Source: Gemmiger sp. An120
GTDB taxonomy: Bacteria > Bacillota > Clostridia > Oscillospirales > Ruminococcaceae
Direction of reading: 5' to 3'
Assembly: GCF_002160955.1 (NCBI RefSeq)
Contig: NZ_NFLN01000001.1
Span: forward strand, 62,001 to 126,000
Length of the DNA: 64,000 nt
Positions 44,538 to 52,789 of the stretch are shown here, in pieces; the first letter of the stretch is position 1; every line of letters starts with the position of its first letter. The position numbers were made by a program, and so were the translations under genes. The notes below the pieces were generated by a model. It was not told where the DNA came from. It searched no databases and saw nothing but the letters and a program-made list of their open reading frames with translations.

Positions 44538-44870
44538 TTAAGTGTCCTTCCAGCGCTTTTCTCTAATATGCTTAATCCATCCACGTATCAACCACACATA
44601 CACGCAGACTGCGACAATAGCAGCACTGAGCAATAGGGAGATACCCTTGCTTATCTGCCCATTCAGGAGAAGATCGACTCCAACAAAGAGAAATAGTCCA
44701 ACCAAGAGCAGATAAGCCAAAATGCAGGTTATCAAAAAGATTCGGCAGAAGCTGCCTAAGATACTTCTTGTCTTTGTGGAACTGGAGGCCTGAAATGCCC
44801 CCATCATTATGAACTCGATGGCAAGGAAAAAGACAAAAAGGATCACGACAAAAAAGATTGTGTTACCCAT
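44538..44870 (-). CDS. 110-residue membrane protein
   Basis: About three to four hydrophobic segments (FFVVILFVFFLAIEFIMMGA, IFLITCILAYLLLVGLFLFV, LLSAAIVAVCVYVWLI). A good AGGCAAG-type site is upstream of the ATG at 44870. No family recognised; the gene pair with the 77-residue protein looks like a small operon. Confidence 0.55.
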   Translation of the reverse strand: MGNTIFFVVILFVFFLAIEFIMMGAFQASSSTKTRSILGSFCRIFLITCILAYLLLVGLFLFVGVDLLLNGQISKGISLLLSAAIVAVCVYVWLIRGWIKHIREKRWKDT

Positions 44871-44949
44871 ACTTGCCTCCCAATCAATAACATAGAGAAA
44901 TATTTTGACATCAAGTTTTGAGTCAAAGCTTTATATACTGCCAATTATT

Positions 44950-45627
44950 CTACGGGGTCACAGTAATCGATTCTGCAATTTTGACCATTTCATCTTTGGT
45001 CAGTGATGCCGAAATGCAGAACAGAATAGTCCCATCTTCAGACTGCCACACCAAAGCATTTGCATTTTGGGGATCGGCATCCAGGTAGAGATCAGCTTCC
45101 TGTGTTCCCACGATTACCTTCTCTGTGGTCATGTTATCTGAAACCAAAAAGAGGCTTGTGGCGTCTGCACCGGAGGAGCACATGAAATGAATCATTTCAC
45201 CGCTTCCGTTGCTATAAGTTCTGTAAGAAGTGTTTCCTAAAGATTGTGCGTTAGTTTCCTCATATCCATCGGGTAACCATGTGGGAGCAAAACTGGTCGT
45301 CTTTTCTTCATCAGTGGCCACCCCATTAAACCGATACTCCACATAGTTTTGATATTGATGCCGTATCCAGGCAAAAAAGGCACCGCGGGCCTCTGCGTCC
45401 ACTGTGAGCCATGAGGCACTGATCAGTGTTACGGCGACTAGGAAGCATGCAACGCGCTGCATATATTTATATACCACGGGATGGCGTCCTCGGCGGATTA
45501 CATGCCTCATTTTGCGCTCAAACTCAGAGGAAAACTGGTGGTCACAATCCTCTGGGCTCGGCAACGATTCGCGGATGGCCTGATCGGCTTCAGCAGCGGC
45601 AATTCTCAGCATTTCATCGGTGATCAC
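44950..45627 (-). CDS. DUF4367-type anti-sigma-like membrane protein
   Basis: A 225-residue protein with a cytoplasmic helical part (residues 1-50), one membrane helix (VACFLVAVTLISASWLTV) and an extracellular DUF4367-like domain (FAPTWLPDGYEETNAQSLGN, ADLYLDADPQNANALVWQSE, ILFCISASLTKDEMVKIAES). Such proteins accompany ECF sigma factors in Clostridia. Its ATG overlaps the stop of the truncated sigma gene (ATGA), so the pair was once a sigma/anti-sigma unit. Confidence 0.8.
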   Translation of the reverse strand: MITDEMLRIAAAEADQAIRESLPSPEDCDHQFSSEFERKMRHVIRRGRHPVVYKYMQRVACFLVAVTLISASWLTVDAEARGAFFAWIRHQYQNYVEYRFNGVATDEEKTTSFAPTWLPDGYEETNAQSLGNTSYRTYSNGSGEMIHFMCSSGADATSLFLVSDNMTTEKVIVGTQEADLYLDADPQNANALVWQSEDGTILFCISASLTKDEMVKIAESITVTP

Positions 45628-45962
45628 AATCTGTCCTCCTTTTCATACAGCTCTCTTAATCTGTTCTTGGCGCGCTGGTTAAGTTTCGATGCTGCCGAAA
45701 GGGACAGTCCAAGGATTGCAGCCACTTCCTTTACACTATACCCCTGATAGTATCGGAGCAGGATCACTTCACGATACCGTGCGGGGAGTTTAAGGATACA
45801 GGCGGCAAGCGTGTTCTCACCTTCATAAATAGCAGTAACCCCTGGCAGGTCATCACTTAACTCAACCACCTGGCGCTTTTGGCGCCGCCGATACAAGTCT
45901 ATCGCTTTGTTCTCAGCTATTTCTGGAGTTACCTCAATATACCGATGGGCGAGCCAGGCAAA
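45624..45962 (-). pseudogene. Truncated ECF sigma factor (region 2 mostly lost)
   Basis: The intact part reads AIDLYRRRQKRQVVELSDD and then LPARYREVILLRYYQGYSVK and EVAAILGLSLSAASKLNQRA, an unmistakable sigma region 4. Going 5', sigma-like sequence stops at codon 45962 and an in-frame TAA follows at once. An ECF sigma of about 170 residues would need roughly 60 more residues containing region 2. The missing end coincides with a junction to plus-strand sequence of different origin at about 45960. Confidence 0.8.
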
Positions 45963-45964
45963 TT

Positions 45965-46189
45965 ATGGACTACATCCAATCAGCACTGCTCCAGACTGAT
46001 TGCGTGGAAATTTGGAATGTATGGCTCCTGGGCTACTGGGAATACGATGAAAGGCCGTATATCCGAAAAAGAACGCTCCGGATGGAGGAACTGACCATAG
46101 GTGACATGAAAGAAATCATCAGCGCCGAGAACTGGGACAACAACGATAACAATCGGCCATCATTTTACTGTTTGGAGATTACAGGATAA
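45965..46189 (+). CDS. Probable 5'-truncated gene fragment
   Basis: A 74-residue frame (MDYIQSALLQTDCVEIWNVW and on to WDNNDNNRPSFYCLEITG). It begins exactly at the junction with the truncated sigma factor and has no ribosome site. It reads like the C-terminal end of a small alpha/beta protein, similar in style to the immunity-like genes that follow. Probably a remnant; expression is doubtful. Confidence 0.45.
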   Translation: MDYIQSALLQTDCVEIWNVWLLGYWEYDERPYIRKRTLRMEELTIGDMKEIISAENWDNNDNNRPSFYCLEITG

Positions 46190-46194
46190 AGGCG

Positions 46195-46731
46195 GTGAAC
46201 ACTTTGGGAACCTTTCTTATTGACGTTGACGAATTCACTTGGATTTGCGGGCCGGAGGATGATCCTGAAGATCTCTGCCTCCACGGCCATGTTACGGTAA
46301 GGATTGGGGATGCCGCGCTGGAGTATGACGGAACCGTCAGCGCGACAGCGCTTTATCTGCTGAAAACCTTGACTGAGGATAAGGTCATGTCAGAACATGA
46401 TATTCAGATGGTTCCGTGCTGCGGTCATTTTCTAATTGCGAATAAGGATTTATCTCAGGTAACGATTTCTGGATGCGATAATGGATTGGACTGGTCTGTC
46501 ATCCACGAAAACGATGGGGTTCGGCTTATACTCCCATCCGGTCAGTCAGAATGGATATCGCTGCGTGAATATCAAGCAGAAGTGCTCCACTTTGCAGATA
46601 AGGTGGCGGGCTACTATCAGTCCTGCCAACCGAAAAAGATCCCAGAGGATGAGTTTACCAGAAACGGCTACATAGCGTTTTGGAATGAATGGCGTTGGCG
46701 GTATGCGAAAGCCACCCTGCAGGAGGAATAA
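46195..46731 (+). CDS. Immunity-protein-like gene of unknown family
   Basis: A 178-residue acidic soluble protein starting at GTG 46195. It shows GTFLIDVDEFTWICGPEDDP, WISLREYQAEVLHFADKVAG and YIAFWNEWRWRYAKATLQ. Acidic, Trp-rich single-domain proteins in tandem like this are common among polymorphic-toxin immunity genes. I see no named motif. It is coupled to the next gene at a spacing of 2 bases. Confidence 0.5.
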   Translation: MNTLGTFLIDVDEFTWICGPEDDPEDLCLHGHVTVRIGDAALEYDGTVSATALYLLKTLTEDKVMSEHDIQMVPCCGHFLIANKDLSQVTISGCDNGLDWSVIHENDGVRLILPSGQSEWISLREYQAEVLHFADKVAGYYQSCQPKKIPEDEFTRNGYIAFWNEWRWRYAKATLQEE

Positions 46732-46733
46732 CC

Positions 46734-47096
46734 ATGAAAGAAAGAACGATTGGCAATTTATCTCTGGCTGCAGTCCTAGCTTCCTATCTCATACTTCGAT
46801 ACCTGTTGTTTGACTTGCATGGCATGAAGGAGTTCCCCTTCATTCTTTGCCTGGCAGGTGTGCTTCTAATTGTGTTCACCGGCATAATAAGAAAAAACAA
46901 GGTCTCGCCGCCTTTGATTGCGCTCGGCTACATTGGCGGGTTTGTTGCTGGCGCTTTGTTCAGTTATGACTACGGCGAAGGCTTGAACAATCTGTGGATA
47001 ATCTGGATGTGGTGTTTTGTGGTGGCAAGTCTTTTCGGTATGATCGGCGACCTGATCCTAAAAAACGGTCAAAGCAGAAATAGTTTGATGTCTTGA
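46734..47096 (+). CDS. 120-residue membrane protein
   Basis: Four hydrophobic segments (LAAVLASYLILRYLLFDL, FILCLAGVLLIVFTGII, LIALGYIGGFVAGALF, LWIIWMWCFVVASLFGMIG). The ATG at 46734 has CAGGAGGA upstream. It sits between two immunity-like genes. A membrane-type immunity protein is possible but unproven. Confidence 0.55.
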   Translation: MKERTIGNLSLAAVLASYLILRYLLFDLHGMKEFPFILCLAGVLLIVFTGIIRKNKVSPPLIALGYIGGFVAGALFSYDYGEGLNNLWIIWMWCFVVASLFGMIGDLILKNGQSRNSLMS

Positions 47097-47138
47097 GTCG
47101 AAAAATGTTGTATCTAAGAGTAAGGAGAATTAAGAACT

Positions 47139-47630
47139 ATGAAAAAGACAGCCTTTTCTTTAGCAATTCTATTTTTCCTCTTCGCTTTTTCAGCGTGTGG
47201 TTCAAAAAGTGTACAAGAAACCGTTTCAGCAGAGCTTGGCATTGATGCATCGGGCGGAAAAGAAATATCTGCTACGGATACGCATGGCGGCTTCCACGGC
47301 GATGGGGTCTCGAGCGTTGCCCTCAGTTTCAGCGATCTTAGTGTTCTGGATGAAATTAAAGGGAATGCGGAGTGGAAGGCATTCCCACTGGACGAAACAG
47401 TACAGGCTCTGGTGTATGGAGTGAACGATGAAACAAGCAGTATTGGGCCATTTATCAACGACGGGACCGGCAATCCGCTTGTGCGAGAAATCCAAAATGG
47501 CTACTACATCCTGATAGATCGCCAGAAAGACCAAGAGACTGACATTTTGGAGCGCTCCTCTTTCAATGTCACGGTTGGACTGTATGATACCGACACCAAT
47601 ACTTTGTACTACTGTACACTTGATACTTGA
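47139..47630 (+). CDS. Small lipoprotein of unknown function
   Basis: A 163-residue protein with a lipoprotein signal (AILFFLFAFSACGS; Cys 20). The mature domain includes GFHGDGVSSVALSFSDLSV and DDTDTNTLYYC-like strands near the end. AAGGAG precedes the ATG. Outer-face membrane anchoring is predicted. No family recognised. Confidence 0.6.
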   Translation: MKKTAFSLAILFFLFAFSACGSKSVQETVSAELGIDASGGKEISATDTHGGFHGDGVSSVALSFSDLSVLDEIKGNAEWKAFPLDETVQALVYGVNDETSSIGPFINDGTGNPLVREIQNGYYILIDRQKDQETDILERSSFNVTVGLYDTDTNTLYYCTLDT

Positions 47631-47701
47631 GACATTGTTATTATAATATGCCACAAAATCTTTGCTGCAGGGTTCACGGACAAATAAATGAGGAGTGCCT
47701 T

Positions 47702-48157
47702 ATGGAGCGTAAGAATATAGAAGATGTTCTGCCAGGATTGATTAGTGAACTCAAGTCTGAGCCTTATCCCGTGGAAGATGCCGCCAAGCAATGGTTCGTG
47801 GAACTGGATGGCACCGAGGAAACCAACAGCAGGTGGCAAATCCATGTGTTCAACGCTTTGAAAACCGCGAAGACATTTGAGATCCACTGCTGGGCAGATG
47901 AAACGGAGTGCATAGATCTGGCGCTCCAATACGGGAAGCAAAAAGATTCCGATTGGCAGTATGGGAAGATCATCACCGGCGATGTGACACCGAAGTTTTG
48001 TGATTTTCTGCTGGGGCTTCCCAAACCCACAGACACAGAACTATATAACAAAATGACGCCGTTCTTCACGATCTCACTTGATAACGGCTTTTGGTCGGAG
48101 CATTACGGCACAGAGCTGATCAGCACTGGTCGGCAGGCCAGTGCTGGTTATGAATGA
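47702..48157 (+). CDS. Immunity-like soluble protein
   Basis: A 151-residue acidic protein: MERKNIEDVLPGLISELK, DAAKQWFVELDGTEETNSRW, FCDFLLGLPKPTDTELYN. The ATG at 47702 has GAGGAG upstream; an open frame to 47627 has no ribosome site. Its stop is 10 bases before the next gene. No named family. Confidence 0.5.
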   Translation: MERKNIEDVLPGLISELKSEPYPVEDAAKQWFVELDGTEETNSRWQIHVFNALKTAKTFEIHCWADETECIDLALQYGKQKDSDWQYGKIITGDVTPKFCDFLLGLPKPTDTELYNKMTPFFTISLDNGFWSEHYGTELISTGRQASAGYE

Positions 48158-48167
48158 GGAAAAATCA

Positions 48168-49691
48168 ATGGAATGGACCTATCGGAACTTTACCAAAAAG
48201 AGCATTGACCTGGCGCTCTTGGGGGTTGAAAAGCGCGCCGGGGATGAAACCTATTTCTGCACCCCCAAGGGGGCCAAAATCATCGGCTGGGCGGGTGTGG
48301 ATGGCATCCACTACTGCCTGATCCGCGGCTTTGGGGAGATGGTGTTTGCCATCAGCCCGATGAATGTTGCTCCGAACTATGTTCATCCGCTGGCCCGGAC
48401 TTTTTCGGACTTTCTGCGGCTGCTGCTGGCCTGCGGCAGCTGCGATACGCTGGAACAGGCATGGCAGTGGGACGAGTCGCAGTTTCAAACATTTCTTGCA
48501 AAAAATCCCCCCACTCAAGAGCAAACGGAAGTGCTGGAGCAGCTGGCCCAGCAGACCGGCCTCGCTCCCATGGAACACCCATGGCAGTATCTCCACGAGG
48601 TACAGAGCGGGTTTGCTTACGACAAAATCAAATTCACGGAAGATTATTATGACCTGGACATGAATCCAGATGCCCCGCAGCCGCCACCAAAGTGGGAGGT
48701 CTCCTTCGACGGTGGGTTCAGGAGCAGTCGTCAGGGACGCCCTGGGAAAGAATTGCCCATCCGCAAGGAATTCGACTGGGCTGGATACCACTGGGCGATC
48801 CCATCCATCTATCTCTGCGGCAAGGGGATTGTAATGGACTTTTGTATGCGGGTGGAGACCGCTGCAATCCGCGACTTCTTGAACAAATGGGACCTTACTC
48901 CGGAAAACGAGACAGAGCGGCAGTTCACTCAGGAGCAGCAGATGCAGCTGGATCTGGACAATCCCCTCCACATGGATTTTCATTCTCTGCTCCATTTGAA
49001 CGGAAAGGAGCTGCATTCCACCCACGGCTATGGGACCTCCTATAATCCGTGCCTGGGGCCTGAGTGTGTGGTGGAGGACGAGGCCAAGCGTACCGTGGAG
49101 CACTATGGATTGGATTTGAACTATGCATGGGTCATCCTGCGATCCTCTTATCCCTGGGCAACCAAGCGGAAGCCAGAAATCCGCCAACTCTCTGTCACCT
49201 TGCTCCCGGATGCAGTTTCCGTACCTGGTCCGCATTTTCGGCTCAGCACTCCAGGGGATACGGTTCGTTTCTCGTATGACGGCCAGGAGTATATTCTGAC
49301 CTTGCAGGAGTATGAGGCACAGGAAATGAACTGGAGTCTGATGCCGGATACAGAGCTGGAGTATCCAAGCCACTATGTGGCCATGAGCTATACCATCACA
49401 CCGGAGCCTCCAGATGGTGTGATGGACATTGCAGACTGCAATGAAGGGGACCGCCCCCGGCAGGCCCCGCCGGCCCCGGGTCAGCCCACCGCTGCCTCAT
49501 GCGCCATGGTAGTTGGCATTATCGGCGGTGCAGACGGTCCTACGGCCATTATTTATGATCAGCAAAAACAAGGAAAGCTCCATGCGGCTTGCTCCTCTCT
49601 GCATTTTAAGCCTGTGGAGCAGGTGGAGTGGAGAATCGTTTTTCGTGAGCACCGGAGCTTTTCTGCGGAAATTGACTTGTTATCCCGGTGA
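48168..49691 (+). CDS. Large immunity-like protein with C-terminal GGADGPT motif
   Basis: A 507-residue soluble protein. The N-terminal 280 residues are aromatic-rich (KGAKIIGWAGVDGIHYCLIR, PKWEVSFDGGFRSSRQGRPG). The central part has SLHLNGKELHSTHGYGTSYN-like sequence. A Pro-rich linker near 430-445 leads to MVVGIIGGADGPTAIIYDQ (residues 447-465). That short motif is characteristic of Na+-translocating decarboxylase beta subunits, yet the protein has none of their membrane helices. The ATG at 48168 follows TGAGGAAA. Function unknown. Confidence 0.55.
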   Translation: MEWTYRNFTKKSIDLALLGVEKRAGDETYFCTPKGAKIIGWAGVDGIHYCLIRGFGEMVFAISPMNVAPNYVHPLARTFSDFLRLLLACGSCDTLEQAWQWDESQFQTFLAKNPPTQEQTEVLEQLAQQTGLAPMEHPWQYLHEVQSGFAYDKIKFTEDYYDLDMNPDAPQPPPKWEVSFDGGFRSSRQGRPGKELPIRKEFDWAGYHWAIPSIYLCGKGIVMDFCMRVETAAIRDFLNKWDLTPENETERQFTQEQQMQLDLDNPLHMDFHSLLHLNGKELHSTHGYGTSYNPCLGPECVVEDEAKRTVEHYGLDLNYAWVILRSSYPWATKRKPEIRQLSVTLLPDAVSVPGPHFRLSTPGDTVRFSYDGQEYILTLQEYEAQEMNWSLMPDTELEYPSHYVAMSYTITPEPPDGVMDIADCNEGDRPRQAPPAPGQPTAASCAMVVGIIGGADGPTAIIYDQQKQGKLHAACSSLHFKPVEQVEWRIVFREHRSFSAEIDLLSR

Positions 49692-49716
49692 TTCATCATA
49701 AATAGTACGAATGGAA

Positions 49717-49733
49717 AGCGATTTGTCAAGGGG
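49717..49733. repeat. 17-bp direct repeat, right copy
   Basis: Identical to 43535-43551. On the minus strand it supplies TTGACA (49730-49725) with TACTAT 16 bases on (49708-49703), a plausible promoter firing back into the island. Confidence 0.7.
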
Positions 49734-50009
49734 GCTTTTTCTTTCCGTGACAAAATATGCCCGCCCCATTGGATAACCATAGCAATTCGGTAGCTTTTCC
49801 AAATCGGCCCGCATGTCCAAAATGTCGGCCGATGCCTGGTGGGCAGGGCGCTTGTGAGGAAAGGTGGGAGACTTGACAAAATATGCGCCATACAGATCCG
49901 GCGCCGAAGGGCAAATCGAAGGGCCAAATGAAAAAGTTCAAACGCCGGCGGCCCCTGAGCCTCGCCCCGGCAAAATAAGCCGGATTTCGGACGAGATAGA
50001 CAATCCCCC
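49734..50009. other. Gene-free boundary stretch before the redox cluster
   Basis: No credible gene lies between the end of the immunity-like genes and 50071. The 12-bp GACAAAATATGC occurs twice (49749-49760 and 49875-49886, 126 bp apart). Base composition changes here from AT-rich island to GC-rich chromosome, so it probably holds the right boundary of the accessory DNA. Confidence 0.55.
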
Positions 50010-50038
50010 TTGAGCGGCGGCAGCGGGCCCTGTATACT
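50010..50038 (+). promoter_or_regulatory. Promoter of the redox cluster
   Basis: TTGAGC (50010-50015) and TATACT (50033-50038) with a 17-base spacer, 32 bases before the first start codon. Confidence 0.75.
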
Positions 50039-50070
50039 GCATAATAAAAGATGGACAGGAGGCGCCGTTC

Positions 50071-50928
50071 ATGTGGGATTTGCTGATCGTGGGCACCGGC
50101 CCGGCCGGGGTATCTGCCGCGTTGACCGCCAGGGCCAGGGGGCTTTCGTTCCTCTGGTTTGGCAGCCGTCGGCTCAGTGACAAGGTCGAAAAGGCAGAGC
50201 GTATCCTGAATTACCCCGGCCTGCCCCGGGTGACCGGCCGGGAGCTGCGGGACGCTTTTCTGCGGCAGGTGGATGATCTTGGCGTCCCAATCCAGCAAGC
50301 ACGGGTGGCGGCGGTCTACGAGATGGGCGGGCACTATGCTGTCTGCGCCGGGCCGGATTTCTATGAAGGGCGCTGCCTGATCCTGGCCACCGGCGTGGCG
50401 GCACGCGGGCAGATCCCCGGCGAAAACCGGCTGCTGGGCAAGGGGGTCAGCTGCTGCGCCACCTGCGACGGCGAGCTGTACCGCGGGCGGAACATCGCGG
50501 TGGTGTGCGAAAGCCAGAGCCTGGAGGAGGACGTCCGCTTTTTGCAAAGCGTGGCGGGCCATGTGGAACTGTTCTGCACCTACGCGGGCGGTCTGGCCGA
50601 TACACCGGGCTGCCACAAAGGCCGGCCCCAGACCATCGAGGGGGACGACCGGGTGACCGGGGTGCGCTGGGCGGATGCGACCCTCCCGGTGGAGGGCGTG
50701 TTCTGCCTGCGGGAAACGGTGGCCCCGCAGGCGCTCCTATCCGGCCTTGCCATGGAAAACGGCCATATCCAGGTGGACCGGGCCCAGCGCACCAACCTGC
50801 CCGGCTGCTTTGCCGCCGGGGACTGCACCGGCCGCCCCTACCAGTACGCCAAGGCAGTGGGCGAGGGCAATGTGGCGGTGCACAGTGCGCTGGCTTTCCT
50901 GGCACAACCGCAGGAGGAGCCGCGATGA
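50071..50928 (+). CDS. Thioredoxin-reductase-like flavoprotein lacking NADPH motifs
   Basis: A 285-residue FAD enzyme with the N-terminal FAD motif IVGTGPAGVSAALTARA, redox pair CCATCDGELYRG near residue 131, and the C-terminal FAD site GCFAAGDCTGRPYQYAKAVG. The NADPH site of normal thioredoxin reductase (GGGDSA and HRRxxxR) is replaced by AVVCESQSLEE and FCTYAGG. That pattern is known in ferredoxin-dependent flavin thioredoxin reductases of Clostridia, so ferredoxin is the likely electron donor (inference). GGAGG precedes the ATG. It is in one operon with YitT, a chaperone and thioredoxin. Confidence 0.85.
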   Translation: MWDLLIVGTGPAGVSAALTARARGLSFLWFGSRRLSDKVEKAERILNYPGLPRVTGRELRDAFLRQVDDLGVPIQQARVAAVYEMGGHYAVCAGPDFYEGRCLILATGVAARGQIPGENRLLGKGVSCCATCDGELYRGRNIAVVCESQSLEEDVRFLQSVAGHVELFCTYAGGLADTPGCHKGRPQTIEGDDRVTGVRWADATLPVEGVFCLRETVAPQALLSGLAMENGHIQVDRAQRTNLPGCFAAGDCTGRPYQYAKAVGEGNVAVHSALAFLAQPQEEPR

Positions 50929-51800
50929 AACCCGGCTGGCTGGGCTACCTGGGGCGGCTGGCGGGCGTGCTGGCCGGCAATGCGCTGCTGGCCTACGGGG
51001 TGGCAGCGGTCTACCTGCCTGCCGGGCTGGCGGTGGGTGGCGCCACTGGCGTAGGGCTGATCCTCCACACACTGTTTGGGCTGGACACCGCTGTGTCCGT
51101 CTTTGTGCTGAACCTGGGCCTGTTGGTGGCCGGATGGATCTGCATCGGGCGGGAGTTTGCTATCAACACAGCGGCCGGGTCGCTGGCCTATCCAGTGTTT
51201 CTGGGGCTGTGCCAGCGTTTGCCCGCCTTTTCCCTGCTCGAAACCGACCGCTTCGCGGCCCTGGTGTGCGGGGCCTGCTTTGTGGGGGCCGGCGTGGGGG
51301 TTACACTGCGGGCCGGCGCTTCCACCGGCGGCAGCGACTCGCTGGCCATGATCCTGCACCGAACCATCCGGCTGCCGGTAGCGGGGGTCAAAATGGCCGC
51401 TGACTACGGCGTGATGGCCATGGCGTTCTGGATGGCTGGCGGGCGCAACCTCTGGTTCAGCGTGATGGCCCTGGCCATCGAAACTTTTGTGATGAACCGG
51501 ACCATGGTGGCAGGCGCCGCCCAGCTTCAGCTGCTGGTGATCTCCGACCACTACGAGGAAATCCGGCAAGCCCTGCTTTGCGAGGCGCAGGCCGGCGTGA
51601 CAATGCTCCACGCAGACACCGGCCTGCGGCGGACGCCGGGCAGCGTGGTGTTCTGCGTCATCCCCAACAAGAAGCTGTACGGCGTCAAGGCGGCCATCCG
51701 CCGCATCGACCCCGGCGCATTTTTGACCATCGCCGCCGTCCGGGAAGTGCAGGGCCAGGGGTTCACCGCCGCGCGCATCCCCCTGCCGGTGGGAAAATAG
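50925..51800 (+). CDS. YitT family membrane protein (DUF2179 C-terminal domain)
   Basis: A 291-residue protein with five or six membrane segments (NALLAYGVAAVYLPAGLAVG, AVSVFVLNLGLLVAGWICIG, LAMILHRTIRLPVAGVKM). The typical GGATG and GASTGGSDSLAMI motifs are present. A cytoplasmic DUF2179-like domain follows (VTMLHADTGLRRTPGSVVFC). Its ATG overlaps the reductase stop (ATGA). Transport substrate of the family is not established. Confidence 0.9.
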   Translation: MKPGWLGYLGRLAGVLAGNALLAYGVAAVYLPAGLAVGGATGVGLILHTLFGLDTAVSVFVLNLGLLVAGWICIGREFAINTAAGSLAYPVFLGLCQRLPAFSLLETDRFAALVCGACFVGAGVGVTLRAGASTGGSDSLAMILHRTIRLPVAGVKMAADYGVMAMAFWMAGGRNLWFSVMALAIETFVMNRTMVAGAAQLQLLVISDHYEEIRQALLCEAQAGVTMLHADTGLRRTPGSVVFCVIPNKKLYGVKAAIRRIDPGAFLTIAAVREVQGQGFTAARIPLPVGK

Positions 51801-51810
51801 GAGGAAACGT

Positions 51811-52755
51811 ATGCAATCCAAACTTGTTGCCGCCAAGGACTACCATGAAGTGGCTCTGGACATCCCGGCGTTTGTGCCCGACCAGGCCGCTCTGCAAAAA
51901 GAGCTGGACCGGCTCCGCAACCCGTATGTGACCTGGGAGCCGGGCGGCACGGCGGCTGCCGGCGATATGGTCCGCTGTTCGCTGCACTCTGCGCTGCCGC
52001 GCTTTCAAAAAGACAGCATCCGCTTTGTGGCGGGCAGCGGGATGTACAATCCAACGCTGGAAGCCCTGGCCATCGGCATGCAGGCCGGCGAGACCCGCAC
52101 GGCGACCTTGCCGGAGGGCGAGGTCGCCCTGACCGTGCAGGCCGTGCAAAAGCGGGTTGTGCCCGCGCTGACCGACGAGATGGCCGCCGCGTGCAAGCTG
52201 CCGGGGGTGCGCACGGTGGCCGGGTACCGGCGCTACCTGCTGGCGCAGCAGCGGGACAAAGCCGCCGCGCAGGCCGCCTGGACGCTGGCCGCCCGGATCA
52301 AGCGGGCGGTGCTGGACGGGTCCGCGTTTGTGCTCTGCAAGGCGGACTGGAAGCAGGCGGTGGAGCGGGAGCTGGACCGCTGCCGTGCCATCGCCCGGCA
52401 GAGCGGCATGGTGCTGGAACAGATGACCCCCGAGCAGTTTGCCGGGAACATCCCGGTCAAAAGCTACGCCGAACTGGTGGCCATGACCCAGGACACCTGC
52501 TTTGATAGCCTGCGCTGCTGCCTGCTGGGGCAGCATTACGCCCAAAACGACGGCTTTGCCGTGACTGAGGCGGGCTACGCCGCGTTCCTGCAGGACTACG
52601 CCGCCACCTGGCATACCACCGCGGAGGAGGCCCGGGCCGCCATGCCCAAAGAAACCTATACATTCAACCAGTACGCTGCCCATGCCGAGGAGGTCTGGCG
52701 CGCCCACGCGGACCGGCTGTACCGGGACAAAAACCCGCTGCCCGACGCGGAATGA
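51811..52755 (+). CDS. Trigger-factor-like chaperone/peptidyl-prolyl isomerase
   Basis: A 314-residue soluble protein. Residues 35-130 resemble the FKBP-type domain of trigger factor (AAAGDMVRCSLHSALP, LAIGMQAGETRTATLPEG). The rest is a helical SurA/trigger-factor C-like body (FALCKADWKQAVERELDR-like helices). It lacks the N-terminal ribosome-binding domain, explaining the short length. GGAGGAAA precedes the ATG. It sits between YitT and thioredoxin; a role in folding redox-active or exported clients is inferred. Confidence 0.7.
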   Translation: MQSKLVAAKDYHEVALDIPAFVPDQAALQKELDRLRNPYVTWEPGGTAAAGDMVRCSLHSALPRFQKDSIRFVAGSGMYNPTLEALAIGMQAGETRTATLPEGEVALTVQAVQKRVVPALTDEMAAACKLPGVRTVAGYRRYLLAQQRDKAAAQAAWTLAARIKRAVLDGSAFVLCKADWKQAVERELDRCRAIARQSGMVLEQMTPEQFAGNIPVKSYAELVAMTQDTCFDSLRCCLLGQHYAQNDGFAVTEAGYAAFLQDYAATWHTTAEEARAAMPKETYTFNQYAAHAEEVWRAHADRLYRDKNPLPDAE

Positions 52756-52789
52756 CCCATCCCCATGAAACACAACAGGAGGCACCCCT

